A stretch of 64,000 bases of DNA from Posidonia oceanica. Lineage: Eukaryota > Streptophyta > Magnoliopsida > Alismatales > Posidoniaceae. The notes under the pieces were generated by a model. That model did not search any database. It was not told the DNA's origin and saw only the letters and a program-made list of their open reading frames with translations. The first letter of the stretch is position 1; each line of letters begins with the position of its first letter. Shown here in pieces: positions 1 through 10,320 of the stretch. The stretch lies in assembly GCA_037176725.1 (NCBI GenBank), contig JAZBRS010000020.1, forward strand, positions 86,312,001 through 86,376,000, written 5' to 3'. Made by a program: the position numbers and the translations under genes.

Positions 1-269
1 AACCAAGTTAGTCTTCTATCCCTGTAGCTCATGCATGATAGGTTGGATGTTTCTATATGCTTTCCATGCCCTTTTGCACAGCACACACCCCTCCATTGCT
101 TGGTTGTCCGGCAATGAGGAGGAGGAGGTGGGTGGAGCAATCCACCTGCCTAATCTTGGCACCAAGTATACCACTATGCTTGTTGTCAATCACTCTTGCT
201 TATTAGCAAGCTTTCTTGAAGCTTTGGATCGTTTTGGTCACGATTCCTGGCCGGAATGATCTTTAGTGT

Positions 270-1648
270 GTTGGACGCCCAAGCTGGTGCATCCAACGTT
301 GGACGCGGCAGTAGCCAGTGTTCAACACCCTGCTTCGTTTGCCTTTGCCCTTGCTTTGCCATGCTTTGCTGTTTGCTTGTTTCTTGTGAATCCATGCTGC
401 ATGCCTTCTTTACATGTCTTCAGATGCTCTACCATGCCTACTTCTTTGTTTGGATCCATGCCTAAGTCTTTTTCGCATGCTTTAGCTCTGTCTGCTGTCT
501 ACCTGCGTTGGACGCCTGGGTGAGCCGCGTCCAACGTTGGACGCTGGTTCATCTAGCGTCCAACATGCCTGTTAGTTCTATTTTGTTGCCATGCTTGCAT
601 CTTGCCTCTTTTTGATATTTATGCTTGATCCATGCTTGCTTAGAGATGCCTGGCCCCTATGGCAACCATGCTTAGGCTTGCTAATGTCCTCTTAAGTTGC
701 ATGCCTTTTTCTTGGTTTTTTTTATCCTTTATTTCCATGCATATTCTTCCTTACTTGCTTCTCATGGATTATATGCTTGCTATGAATGTTTCTTCTTGCT
801 CTGGCATGCCTTTAGTCATTTGCATGAATGTTAGTGGGGTTTAGAGCTGAGCTCCCCCTTTGTACAGGTGAGTTTGCATGCTGCAGTCGTTGGACGCTAG
901 AGACTTCAGCGTCCAACGTTGGATGCTGCTGTCACCAGTGTCTAACGTCCCTGCTCCTCTGTCTTGATCTTTTAAGCTTGCATGATGCTCTGATATGTTT
1001 GCTTGCATGATTCCTGTGTTTATATGCTTGCTTAGCTTCCTTTGCAATTGCTACTCAGTTTCTATAGATCATATGCTATCTTTTATGCAAGTTCTTGTGT
1101 GTTTGTGCCTCCCAAGGCGTTGTACGCTGCTGTTCCAGGCGTCCAACAATGGACACTGGTTCAGCTCGTGTCCAACGCTCTGGTTGAGCTTTATGCCTGG
1201 CACATGTTGCAGATGGTGAGTTTTTTGGTTTCTTATGCCCCCTGTGCTTGCATGCTTAGTCTGTGCTTGTCTCCAGTAGCCCAAATGCATGTTCCTAATT
1301 TCTATTTATCATCTGTATGCTTATTTGTCTTGTTTCCTTCTGGGTTGTGTTGGATGCCAGCCTCTCTGGCGTCTAACGTTGGACGTCATGCCCATGGGCG
1401 TCCAACACCCTACTTGCTTTGATTCTTGATCTTAGCTTGCCCCTCTGCTCTGAATCTGCTTCTGTTCTTCTGTCCTGTTAGCCCTGCATGTCATGCACCC
1501 ATTTAGCTGCATTTTTGCATCTGCATTGCATCCATATAGCTAGAATGCATTCTTTTTCAAAAGTCGCATGTTGTCTGCCTCCAGCAGGTGTTGGACGCCA
1601 GCAATGGCAGTGTCCAACGTTGGACGCCGCTGTTGCCAGCGTCCAACG
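270..1648. repeat. Six double-hairpin modules in the A 5' LTR
   Basis: Modules of about 58-60 bp lie at about 270-327, 506-564, 889-948, 1119-1176, 1349-1406 and 1590-1648. Each has the order GTTGGACGC, a short loop, GCGTCCAAC joined directly to GTTGGACGC, a second loop, and GCGTCCAAC. Two hairpins can form side by side, or the centre can form one palindrome. The module at 506 has a perfect 18-bp centre, GCGTCCAACGTTGGACGC, at 527-544. The loops differ among modules while the arms are kept. Confidence 0.85.
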
Positions 1649-1771
1649 CTTGCAATAGGCTGATCTTGATTTTAAAATGCTTATTTTGCTTCGTTTGCCG
1701 ATTTTCGTGTTTTATCGCTCCTAATGCGTACTGCAACCCCCATGCATGCTGCCTAACCCCTGTTTTGGTTT

Positions 1772-1925
1772 TGCACCTCGCTTTTGCATCGTTTCTCGCA
1801 CTTTTGCATCGTTTTTCGTGCCTTGCATCGTTTTCTGCGCCCCTACATCGTTTTTCGTGCCCTTGCAACATTTTCCGCACTTTTGCCTTGTTTTCCGTAC
1901 TTTCGCACCGTTTTCTGTGCCTGCT
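1772..1925 (+). repeat. TTTTGCATCG minisatellite in the A 5' LTR
   Basis: Imperfect units of about 20-30 bp of the form TTTTGCATCGTTTTYCGTGC. The equivalent 3' LTR array (about 14541-14713) is about one unit longer. Related arrays lie at the same place in the LTRs of B and C. Open frames across them are a by-product of the repeat. Confidence 0.7.
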
Positions 1926-2184
1926 TTGGTTTATATCTTGCATGTTGTTTGCATTGCCTGGTTTTCCTTGTAGTTTTGTTTTATCGCCTGCATTTGCATT
2001 AGGGCCGTGATGCTTACTGCCTAGGAGCTCTCACGAACCAGGGTTCACCTAGTTCGGAACACTAGGTGCGCTGCTGAGCACATAGATAGCATGTTTATTT
2101 CCCATGCATAGTAGGTAGACATTCACTGCATTTAGGCATTAGGCTAGCATTTTCCTGCATTAGCGTGCGAGATTGCCTAAGAAA

Positions 2185-2270
2185 GACCGACTCTCGGACA
2201 TATCGGGGGTGCCTAACACCTTCTCCGTGCGTAACAGGAGTCATTGCCCTTTCTCTTGGCCCGCGTCGAC
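2185..2270 (+). promoter_or_regulatory. Conserved R/U5-like block of the A 5' LTR
   Basis: This block contains GGTGCCTAACACCTTC and GCGTAACAGGAGTC. It can be recognised at 14968-15058, 20943-21036, 42666-42760, 50934-51030 and, more diverged, 59018-59100, although the rest of these LTRs differs greatly. GGTG and CACC can form a small hairpin. Position suggests R or U5, so a role in polyadenylation, packaging or primer activation is possible but not shown. Confidence 0.5.
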
Positions 2271-2589
2271 CTTTCCTTCATCCTAGGCACGAGTCATAGC
2301 ATAGTATAGCATAGCATTCGCATTGTGTTGCATCACATCCCTTTGCCCCCTCTTCGCATCCGGTTTTGCATGTCTTTTCATGCTTTACCTTCGATTTTCC
2401 CTGTCTCCCAATTCAATAGACCTGGTGGCGACTTCGATTTGTCTTATCATTTCTTTTTTCTTCTTTTGCCAGCATTTCCGAGTCAAATTTCTTCCCTCGG
2501 ATCCTGCCGCATATAGTGAGCCTATTTTGATCGGTGCACGCGAGCTTTTGGCATCGTGCATGAACGATCAGAATTCAGGATTACTACAG

Positions 2590-2607
2590 TGGCGACTCCG
2601 CTGGGGA
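2590..2607 (+). other. Primer-binding site of element A
   Basis: TGGCGACTCCGCTGGGGA begins two bases after the LTR end. It matches, apart from one base, the site in element B (21348). Ogre elements are known to use a tRNA-Arg primer with a binding site of this kind; I infer the same primer here. Confidence 0.8.
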
Positions 2608-3500
2608 GCTTGTACTCTGGCTTTCCTCTTGGCTTTCTCGTCGCTTGCTTTTGTGTTTTTCTTGCCTTTTGCTTCTGCTTGCCTTACTTGCTTACCTGCC
2701 TGCTTGTTTATTTACTTGCTTTATGCCATGATTGCTTGCGCTGCTTTATTTCCCTGCGTTGCATGTCTAAATACTTGCTTGGCACACCATGCATGCCTTT
2801 TGAATGATGAATGCTTTCTTTTACACCAATGCAATGCCACTGCACCTGCACATGCTATGCATACTTGCTTTTTGATATGATAAGTGTTTTCTTTTCACTA
2901 TCATGACCGCATACACTTGCACATGTCATGCCTATGCTTTTTGCCTTGCTGTGTGAATTGCTTGCATGCCATGACTTCTTGTTTCTCTCCCATTCGCATA
3001 TGCCATGCCTAGGATAGTAGAAACTCGCTTGCTTCCCTCTTGTTTAATTTAAAAACCACAATAAAGCAAAGCAATAACATCTAAGCACAACTAGAGCCAA
3101 AACTTGCAATTTTTCCCCTTGGTTAAATAAAACGCAAGTAAAACGCTCTAAAGCATTTTCATCAGTATTTTAGAAAGCATGCATTCTTCTCATCTGAGTC
3201 AACCCACAGTCTGAGAAGGATAGTCCCGGCCTCTTGCTCCCAACGCTTTAGCGTGGCACAAGTTAGTCGGTCTGTCCCCCATTGTCCAGAGGTCGCGTCG
3301 GTGTTATTGGAGGGTACCACCCATGCTTCTAGCAGGGTTGAGGCCACTAATGCACCACCCGTTATACCTGAGCTTTGGCAGGGTTGTGATGGGAGCCTTT
3401 TTCTGGCCTGGAGTCTGCATAATCCCATTACCCTTGAGTGCGTCCTGGTAGGTCATCTACTCAGGACATGCATGGTGAGAGAGCGCATATTAGGGCATTC
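2608..3500 (+). other. Untranslated leader of element A, first part
   Basis: No coding potential is visible. Two parts align by eye with the leader of B: the stretch with ATGATGAATGCTTTC near 2800 (B about 21720) and 3180-3480 (B about 22090-22400). This shows A and B share a leader ancestor. Confidence 0.65.
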
Positions 3501-3864
3501 TGTAGATATCCCATTTTCGCATTTCCCAGAGTTCATAGAGGACAGGGACTTCTGAGACACCAAAGATCACATGTCTAAGGGTTAACAACACATTTTCCAG
3601 ATCTTCCTTCATTTCTTCAAGCATCACTTGATCCTACCTTGACTCAGGTTGTTAGCTGTGGCAGAGCCAACTCACTCAGACTTGTGGCAAGTTCGAGTAT
3701 CCTGAATATCCTTTATTTCTACTCAGATTCGTGGCAGATTTGAGTTAACAGAGATGCCTTCTTGATTTCTTAGACTATCTGTAGTTTGTTGGCCTTCTAT
3801 CTTGTTTCTCTAGCCAAAACCTGGAAAATAGGGCTGGAAATGACCTGAGCCTATTAGTTGCCAG

Positions 3865-4345
3865 CTGAGGAGGCGACCATAATAGGCGCCATTTAAGGAG
3901 GTGACTAAGAAGGACGTCCTTACAACAGGCGAGCTACCTTGTAGCCAACTGAGGAGGTGACCCAGCTAGGTGCCACATCATTAGGCGACTGAAATAGGCA
4001 TCAACCAAAGGGGCGACTAACAGTCATAACCGCTCTGGTAGTTGCTTTTCCACGGTCAATCCCCACTAACCCCTCGACCTTTGGGCGCCATCTCAACAGG
4101 CGACTAGACGGTTGTGGAACTGCCTCGGTCTCGCCCACGATCCTTGACCATTAGGCGCCACTCCATGCGGTGACTAACAATTGTGGCCTCCTTTGAACCG
4201 CTTTCCCATGGTTATTTCACACGATCACCCCAACTGTTAGGCGCCACCTCAATCGGCGACTAACTATCGTGGCCTCGTTCCTGGGTCTTCCACACTTTGA
4301 CCAAGCGGTTACTAGGTTTAGGCGCCACTCCAACCGGCGGCTCAA
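3865..4345. repeat. Short imperfect repeats in the solo LTR
   Basis: Repeated phrases of the type AGGCGACTAA, TAGGCGCCA and GAGGAGGTGACC recur every 30-110 bp just upstream of the TATA box. GGCGCC is itself palindromic. Repeats at this place in an LTR are candidates for U3 enhancer sites, but this is position-based inference. Confidence 0.55.
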
Positions 4346-4405
4346 ACTAACTGCCACTTTTCTAGAATTTTCTAAACTCCAACCGTCCCTACACCCCTTG
4401 GACTC

Positions 4406-4413
4406 TATAAATA
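4406..4413 (+). promoter_or_regulatory. TATA box of the solo LTR
   Basis: TATAAATA in a pyrimidine-rich setting, followed about 30 bp downstream by a purine-rich stretch. It marks a probable U3/R border. Confidence 0.6.
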
Positions 4414-5091
4414 GACCCCCTAGGTCAGTGTTTGAACCCCCAGTCATTCTTGGAGAGAGAGCCCCCTCAGTCGGGTCAGAAAGAGGTCTTCTGTAGGTTT
4501 CAGGGTTTTGAGCTCCCACTTTCAAACAGCTAGAGTTTCCAAACCAGAAACCCTAGTCTCCACCCTCTATCCAGAGAGAAACACAAGATCCCAGAGATCA
4601 CTACAACCCCAACTACGATCCCAGAGATCTCGAGCCTAGCTAGAGCTCCGACCGTGCCTCCACTTCTACTCCACCGCAAACAGCACGAGGGTGAAGGGAG
4701 TATCTTCGTCCAATCTTTCTTATTACATCTCATATTGCATTCCTTAAAATAGGACCTATAGCATATGCATGCGGAGAACAACCCCCGGTTAGTATTAGAT
4801 TCGTTTGTTAATATTGTTCTTCGTTTGTTTTTTTTATTAACAGTTACTACACGAACTAATCTAGATCTTTGATTTTCATTTGTTTTGAGGGGAAAGGAAC
4901 GACGCTTACGTAACACGAGGAAGCCGCTAGACGACATCTAGCCGTCGATCTAGTGGTTTGAGGACCCACATTTTCACAATCTCCCCCCGGGTGTCTTGTC
5001 TACCCAAAGGCAAGAGGCGATCACAACAAAGTTGTCGATGTCGTGGAAGCGCCGGCATCTTCATCTTCAACACCCCAAAAATCCATCCACA

Positions 5092-5306
5092 CATTCATCT
5101 ACATCATGCCACCCCTAATAACTCTTTTTTGCATCCAACCTCTAACGTGTTTATTTGTTTTGCAGGTAGGTGCGGGTTCCTTCAGCTAGGATCCTGAGCG
5201 TCCCTCTTTGTCTCTGAGTTGTCTATCACCTTCGATAGTAGCTCTCCTTAGGTATTGTGTCCCTGCCTTCAGCCACAGACTTGTTTGCTTTCGCTCGCCG
5301 TCCGCT
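5092..5306 (+). other. Leader of element A, second part, with a probable 3' splice site
   Basis: CTAAC at about 5140, a T-rich run and TTTTGCAG ending at 5165 have the form of a branch point, pyrimidine tract and acceptor. B has an equivalent at 22500-22501. Ogre elements are known to be spliced, so a leader intron is plausible. The most likely donor lies in the LTR. Confidence 0.45.
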
Positions 5307-7490
5307 ATGGCCCAGCATACTGGCGAGCCCTCTTCCTCTTTGGCGTCTGGGGAGATACCGACTTCGGTCTCTCCCTCCCCTGCTTTGGCATCCCCCGTCT
5401 CCTCTCCACTTCTGGTGCAGGAGACCTCCCAGCCCCTTTATCTGGATCAAGGGTCGACCCTAGCCGACCTAGAGCTTGTCACTGAGTCTACCGCAGTGAC
5501 CGCCACTCTAGCTCCAGGAGCATCGCCCTCTGTTCCATCCCAGGGCCTTCCCGTCTCGGGAATCCAGCCTTCTACGGTTGCCTCTTACGTAGGATCCATT
5601 CCTGTTGCTTCCTTGGTTTCCGCGCCTCCCTTGGCAGACACCTCCTTGCATCCCGGCCCGTCGGTCGATGCTTTCTCTACCTTGCAAGTGCAGCGTTTAT
5701 TAGCTAAGGCTGATAGGCTACGAAGCATGGCTCTTGCACTTGACCCGACTGTGGCCTACTCTTCCCGCCCAACCCTTGAGGTTCCGGTGCCGCCTTCTGT
5801 AGCCCTATAGGCGCACTACACTGCACCTCCGCCCTTTCCATCGCCTCAGCTCCTCACAGCCTCGGCGATGGGGGTGCATTATCAGCCTCCTACACCTGCA
5901 CAGTACTTTGCACAGCGTGCAACTCCTTCCTCTGGTGGCCAGTCTTCTGGATTGGCAGGAGCACAGCACCCCTCATGCCCGTTGCCTGGCACTGTGCCAG
6001 TGCAACAGTAGCTGCTCCCCTGCACTACACCTTACACTGCACAGCATATCATCTATCCATCTTCCTTGCATCAGGTTCAGACTCCTGCATACATAGCACT
6101 GCACTTTGCACCCTCGCACGGGTATGCTGGCCCTCACACTACAACACTAGGTGGCGTGACGGTGGATCCGGAGGAGCGCTCTTGCGCGACCCACACAGCA
6201 TACGTGGTCTCTACCTCTACTGCACAACCATCGCCAGCAGTAGCCTCAGATGCCTTCCTTACCAGGTTGGGTGATCTAGAGAGAGCACTTCGTCAAGTGC
6301 AAGGCCAGGAGCACCAGCCTTACCAATTTCGCGACCTCTGTCTCTTTCCAGAGGCCGCACTCCCTTCGAAGTTCTGCATCCTGGACTTCGATAAATATGA
6401 TGGTAGAGGCTGCCCCATCTCGCATCTGAAGGCATATTGCGGGGACCTTGCTCAGCTTCAGGCTGATGAAAGGCTCCTTATCTGCCTGTTCCAGAAGAGT
6501 TTGACCAGCCCCGTGCTCAAGTGGTTCACATCCCATGACATGGCTACGGTTCAGACTTGGACTGGTCTTTCTCGGGCTTTCCTTGAGCAATATGCTTTCA
6601 ACCTCGACTTGATCGCCAAGAGGGAGGATCTCGTCGCCATCCGGCAAAGACCCCAAGAGCCATTCGGGGAGTATGTCGGTCGCTGGCGCTCCACAGCCGC
6701 CCAGGTCAGAGATAGACCCTCCGAGGAAGATTCTATCGAGATGATCGTCAGAGGGGCACTGCCCGTGACAGGGACTCTGCTTTGCATCCAGCACATCACT
6801 AGTTTTGCATCGCTGATTAGGACTGGTGCCCGCGTGGAAAGCTCACTGCAGAGTGGGCATTTCCCCGCACTTTCTGCACTGGTTAGGCAGGCCAACGACA
6901 CTAGCAATCGCCGCAGCAGCAACAACTCTACTTCCGACTGCTCCGAGCAGCACGCCGCCGCATGCACTGATCCTCCTGAAGTGCTTGCCTTTGCAGAAAG
7001 TCAGCCAGACGCTTTTCTGCTAGTGCACGCACCTATTTATGCACCCACTGCACACACTATCACCATTGAACCCATGCATTACGTCGCACCAGCTCAGCAA
7101 GGACGACAGCCTAGGCAGAGACAAGTTCGCAGCGCTAAGAGCGACTTCACCTCAGTTGGTGAGCCGCTAAGCGCCGTCTTTCCCCAGGTTGTGTCGCTTC
7201 TGAGGCTTCTGGAAACTCGCCTGCCACCAAATCCTTTTCCGAGGTGGTACGATGCGAGCAAGTATTGCGATTACCATCGAGCCCTGGGGCATTCGACGGA
7301 TAATTGCCTCACTCTCCGGGATGTTGTTTAGGACCTGATTGACAACGGGACCCTCATCGTCAGTTCGCAGGAGGCTGCTCACACACCTGCACCTGCACTT
7401 GCACACCCTAGCGTAGCTGGCCCTTCCTCTTCTGAGCCTGCGGGCTTCGAGGATGCCAGAACCTCGGGGGCTTACCCTAATCTTTTTTGA
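5307..7490 (+). pseudogene. gag: Gag of element A, broken
   Basis: Gag makes the particle that carries the element RNA. The ATG at 5307 is chosen because the first residues, MAQ, match the gag start of B. A proline-rich N-terminal half is followed by a retrotransposon gag core (about 6330-6960, with the motif KYDGRGCPISHLKAYC) and a C-terminal knuckle of the form CX2HX4HX4C near 7265. In-frame stops at 5808, 6009 and 7329 break the frame; at 7329 element B has CAG where A has TAG. The frame runs on to a stop at 7488 and no protease follows. The A copy therefore ends just after the nucleic-acid-binding part. No frameshift is visible, so decay is by base substitution. Confidence 0.85.
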
Positions 7491-7945
7491 ATCTAGCTCT
7501 GCGCCGGTGGGCCCTTCCAATCCCATCGGCGCAATCCCCTCTTCCTGTCTCTCCCTTTTTGCCCAGGGGACGCTTAGAAGCGCAATGGAAGGATCAGCAA
7601 CAGGCTCAGTCGCAACACCGTCCAGGTTAGTCTTTCCTCCAACATCAGCTGCCCCAGTACTCCCTGCACTGCCATCAGCAGATCCAGCAGCCCTAGTGCT
7701 CTCCGCACTACCAACAGTGGATCCCGCCGGTAGCATCAGCAGCGTAGGGGCAGACCCAGCACCTCCCTCCCGAGGTCGCTGACAGGTAAGTCCCTCTTAC
7801 CTCTCTTTTCTTTCTTGCCCTGTCTTCCCTTTTCGTTTTCGTTTTTGTTTTGTTTTTGCGTTTCCTTGTCATGTCAGGAAATTATAAAAAGCATAAAAAC
7901 AGCAAAAACCTTAAAAACTTGCATTTTTTCCTACATGCATCCATC
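7491..7945 (+). other. Non-coding stretch after gag in element A
   Basis: The first 290 bp are rich in codons for Pro and Ala, perhaps the remnant of a gag-pro linker. A strong donor-like CAG/GTAAGT lies at 7785-7792, followed by a pyrimidine-rich stretch. Homology to pol is not visible beyond this point, so the pol deletion joint is near here. Confidence 0.45.
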
Positions 7946-8100
7946 ACTGGGTTGATACCCCTAACTATCCGGCGATAGGTCCGTTAACCTATCATCACTG
8001 GGCTGGCAGCCCTAACTGCTCGACGATAAGTCCGTCAACTTATCATTTGGGCTGATACCCCTAACTATTCGGTGATAAGTCCGTCAACTTATCACCTGCA
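7946..8100. repeat. Three dual-hairpin units in element A
   Basis: Three units of about 50 bp, each with a first hairpin (GGGCTGGCAGCCC or variants) and a second hairpin (GATAGGT with ACCTATC, or GATAAGT with ACTTATC, around the loop CCGTYA). The second stem differs between units at paired positions. Confidence 0.8.
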
Positions 8101-9530
8101 CATATCAATCACTTTGCATGCATATCCACCATCCTGCACATATCTGTCATCATGCATTGTCATTTATTGCATGTACATATCATTTCTTGCATCCTGTAAA
8201 GTATAAAGCCAAAAAAAATCAAGAAAATAAAAAACAGCAAAAATATTTTCTTTGCCTTTCTACTGGTTTTCCCTTTTATGTTTTCCTAAACAAAAATCAT
8301 AAAAATACAAAACCAATGTAAAACCCAAAAACATGTTTGTCCTTTCTCCTGCTAAAATGCGCAAAACCCACAAACATTTGCATAATTAGAAACCCGACTT
8401 TGGACAAACAAGCAGCGCTTGGAGGATGTCAAGCAGTGATGATCTCAGGCAGGTCTCACCCGAGCAGCGCCATCTCTTGTATGTGGCTACAGAGTGAGAC
8501 TAGAGCAGAACAGAGCGACTCGCTGAGCTTAAAAACTCCCAAAGCGAGATCGACCTTAACCAGAGAGTCCACCAGACATGGAGAGGACCAAAGCAGAGCA
8601 GAGCATAGCCAGAGGCTATCAACACATTGCAGAAGCTGAGGGTGTGCGCTGATCAGCCGAACTCTCAACGCCTCATCCAGGACTACTACCCCAAGAGGGC
8701 GAAGTCATGCATATCCAAAAGAATATAGATCATGTGAGCAAAAAGAATGATAACATGATATGCATGCTGAGCACAAAAGAAAATGCAGAAAGAAGTTGAA
8801 GAAAGAAGGCACTCATGAGAGGAGTGACTCGGACGAGTGTCAAAGCCACCTCAGCTATTGGCTTCAAGCGCCACCCTAGCAACTGCACGAGATGCATTAT
8901 CAGGAGGACCTGGCCCCACCCTTCGAGCGTAGTAGCACGCTCCAATCTCCTCTGTAGACATCTCTACTCCCTTGGCAGGCTAGATGCAACTCCAGTCACT
9001 CATGAGGGGAAAAGAAAGATCTACTCTGTGAGCATCAAAAGCGGTAGTCAGTCCCCAAAGAATTGAGACGAAGGCTAAGAAGCTGCATCCAATGCTTTTG
9101 CTACCCTGCAGCCAAAGGCTATACTCTGCAAAGCCAAGGCCTCATCCCAAGCCAAGAGTGAGAAAGAGAGCCACCAACCACAACTCGGCATGGCGTCGCT
9201 CGAGGATCGAGATCTCCTGAGTCAGGAATTGCAGAGGCATCCTCGTGGCACAACTGCTTTGAGTCCAAAGCCACCAAAACAGGCATGCTATAATATATCT
9301 TTATCTTCCCTTCTCCTTGTTTTCGAAAATCGGTGCCAAGGACAAGCATTTTTGCCTGCCTCGCTCAGAGGCCCCATGATTTTCAAATTTTGCCGCCCAC
9401 CACGTGGGCAGGTCCGTCATGACCGGCATGTACCTCGTTTGTCACCTCATGACGCCGCAAAGCATGCCCGCACTGAGACCATTGCACGCCTATCATGATG
9501 GGTTCCTGTTTCCTTTTTGCATCATTCTGC
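8101..9530 (+). other. Unassigned non-coding interior of element A
   Basis: The first 250 bp are A-rich with runs such as AAAAAACAGCAAAAA. From about 8390 the composition is balanced, but ORFs are short and I recognise no domain. I see no TSD or terminal structure that would mark a separate insertion. It may be a decayed spacer or captured sequence. Confidence 0.4.
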
Positions 9531-9531
9531 A

Positions 9532-9790
9532 TTCAGGCTGGTAGCCCTAACTGCTCGGCGATGGGTCCGTCAACCTATCATTTTATCATGCTATCATTTC
9601 TGCATCCGGGCTGGCAGCCCTAACTGCTCAGCGATGGGTCCATTAACCTATCACTCTACATTCCTTTGCATCGGGCTGGCAGCCCTAACTGCTCGGTTGA
9701 CGCCCGTTAAAATGTCATCTCGCATATCTGCGTTGCATTCGGGTTGATATCCCCAACTATTCGGCGATAAGTCCGTTAACTTATCACCCT
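9532..9790. repeat. Four dual-hairpin units in element A
   Basis: Units at about 9534, 9606, 9672 and 9747 have the pattern GGGCTGGCAGCCC, CTAACTGCTCGG, then GATGGGT with ACCTATC or GATAAGT with ACTTATC. The third unit is degenerate in the second hairpin. Spacers of 15-25 bp are rich in TTTGCAT. Confidence 0.75.
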
Positions 9791-9867
9791 ACATTTGCAT
9801 CATTCCATTGCATCCCCCACCGTCATTGCACTTTGCACGGTGAGCCCTTACATCCATCTCACTACAT

Positions 9868-10011
9868 TCGGGCTGGTAGCCCTAACTACTCGGCTGACAA
9901 ACCCGTTAGTGTTGTCTCCGCCATGCATTTTGATGCCAGGGGCGCTTCGGCTGTCCCCTGGTATCGTTCACCGATACCAGGGGCATCTTTATTTAGCTGC
10001 CCCATGGTATC
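9868..10011. repeat. Hairpin unit plus GATGCC four-arm module in element A
   Basis: A diverged dual-hairpin unit at 9868-9918 is followed by four alternating arms at 9932-10011: GATGCCAGGGG, CCCCTGGTATC, GATACCAGGGGCATC and a last CCCATGGTATC. Neighbouring arms are complementary, so each can pair with the one before or after it. The same module is found in B, C (twice) and D. Confidence 0.75.
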
Positions 10012-10174
10012 CCATTTCCATCTGCATTTGGGCTGACATCCCTAATTGTTACAGGTGCGTCTACGGACCTCTGCCACACCTTTGGGTAAGGTATTCCCGT
10101 TGCATTCGTGGTTACAAGCTGTCCCACTTGTAATCACCCCTCTTGCCTGACAGACTCGCTGGCCTGTCACCATC

Positions 10175-10320
10175 CATGGGCTGATAGCCCTAACTATCCG
10201 GTGATGAGTTCGTTAACTCCTCGCGGGCTGATAGCCCCAACTTTCTGGTGATGAGTCCGTTAACTCCTCGCGGGCTGATAGCCCTAACTATCCGGCGATA
10301 GGTCCGTTAACCTATCACCC
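10175..10320. repeat. Three dual-hairpin units in element A, near-exact
   Basis: Three near-identical units of about 47 bp. Each has GGGCTGATAGCCC followed by CTAACTATCCGG and the second hairpin, GATGAGTCCGTTAACTC in two units and GATAGGT with ACCTATC in the third. Confidence 0.8.

Larger units (their letters stand above)
1..2588 (+). repeat. Element A 5' LTR (left end outside window)
   Basis: This stretch corresponds to 12770-15377 in the 3' LTR. It ends in ACTACA directly before the primer-binding site. It holds six copies of a double-hairpin module built on TTGGACGC, a TTTTGCATCG minisatellite (about 1772-1925), a block around 2185-2270 that is shared with the LTRs of B, C and D, and a PBS-like copy at 2426. 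A donor-like CAG/GTGAGT lies at 868. Short ORFs here are chance readings. Confidence 0.88.
3501..5091 (+). mobile_element. Solo LTR inserted in the leader of element A
   Basis: The insert begins TGTAGATATCCC and ends CATCCACA, and is flanked by the 5-bp duplication CATTC at 3496-3500 and 5092-5096. Removing it restores a leader that aligns with B around 22395-22460. It has a TATA box (TATAAATA at 4406-4413) but no primer-binding site, ORF of retroviral type or second LTR. It is therefore a solo LTR left after recombination between the two LTRs of a full element, from a family different from A to D. Short ORFs inside it, such as 4217-4525 on the minus strand, are not supported as genes. Confidence 0.88.

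Noticed and set aside
2590..2607. Possible tRNA gene at the primer-binding sites
   Set aside because: Only 18 bases complementary to a tRNA 3' end; no cloverleaf or A and B boxes.
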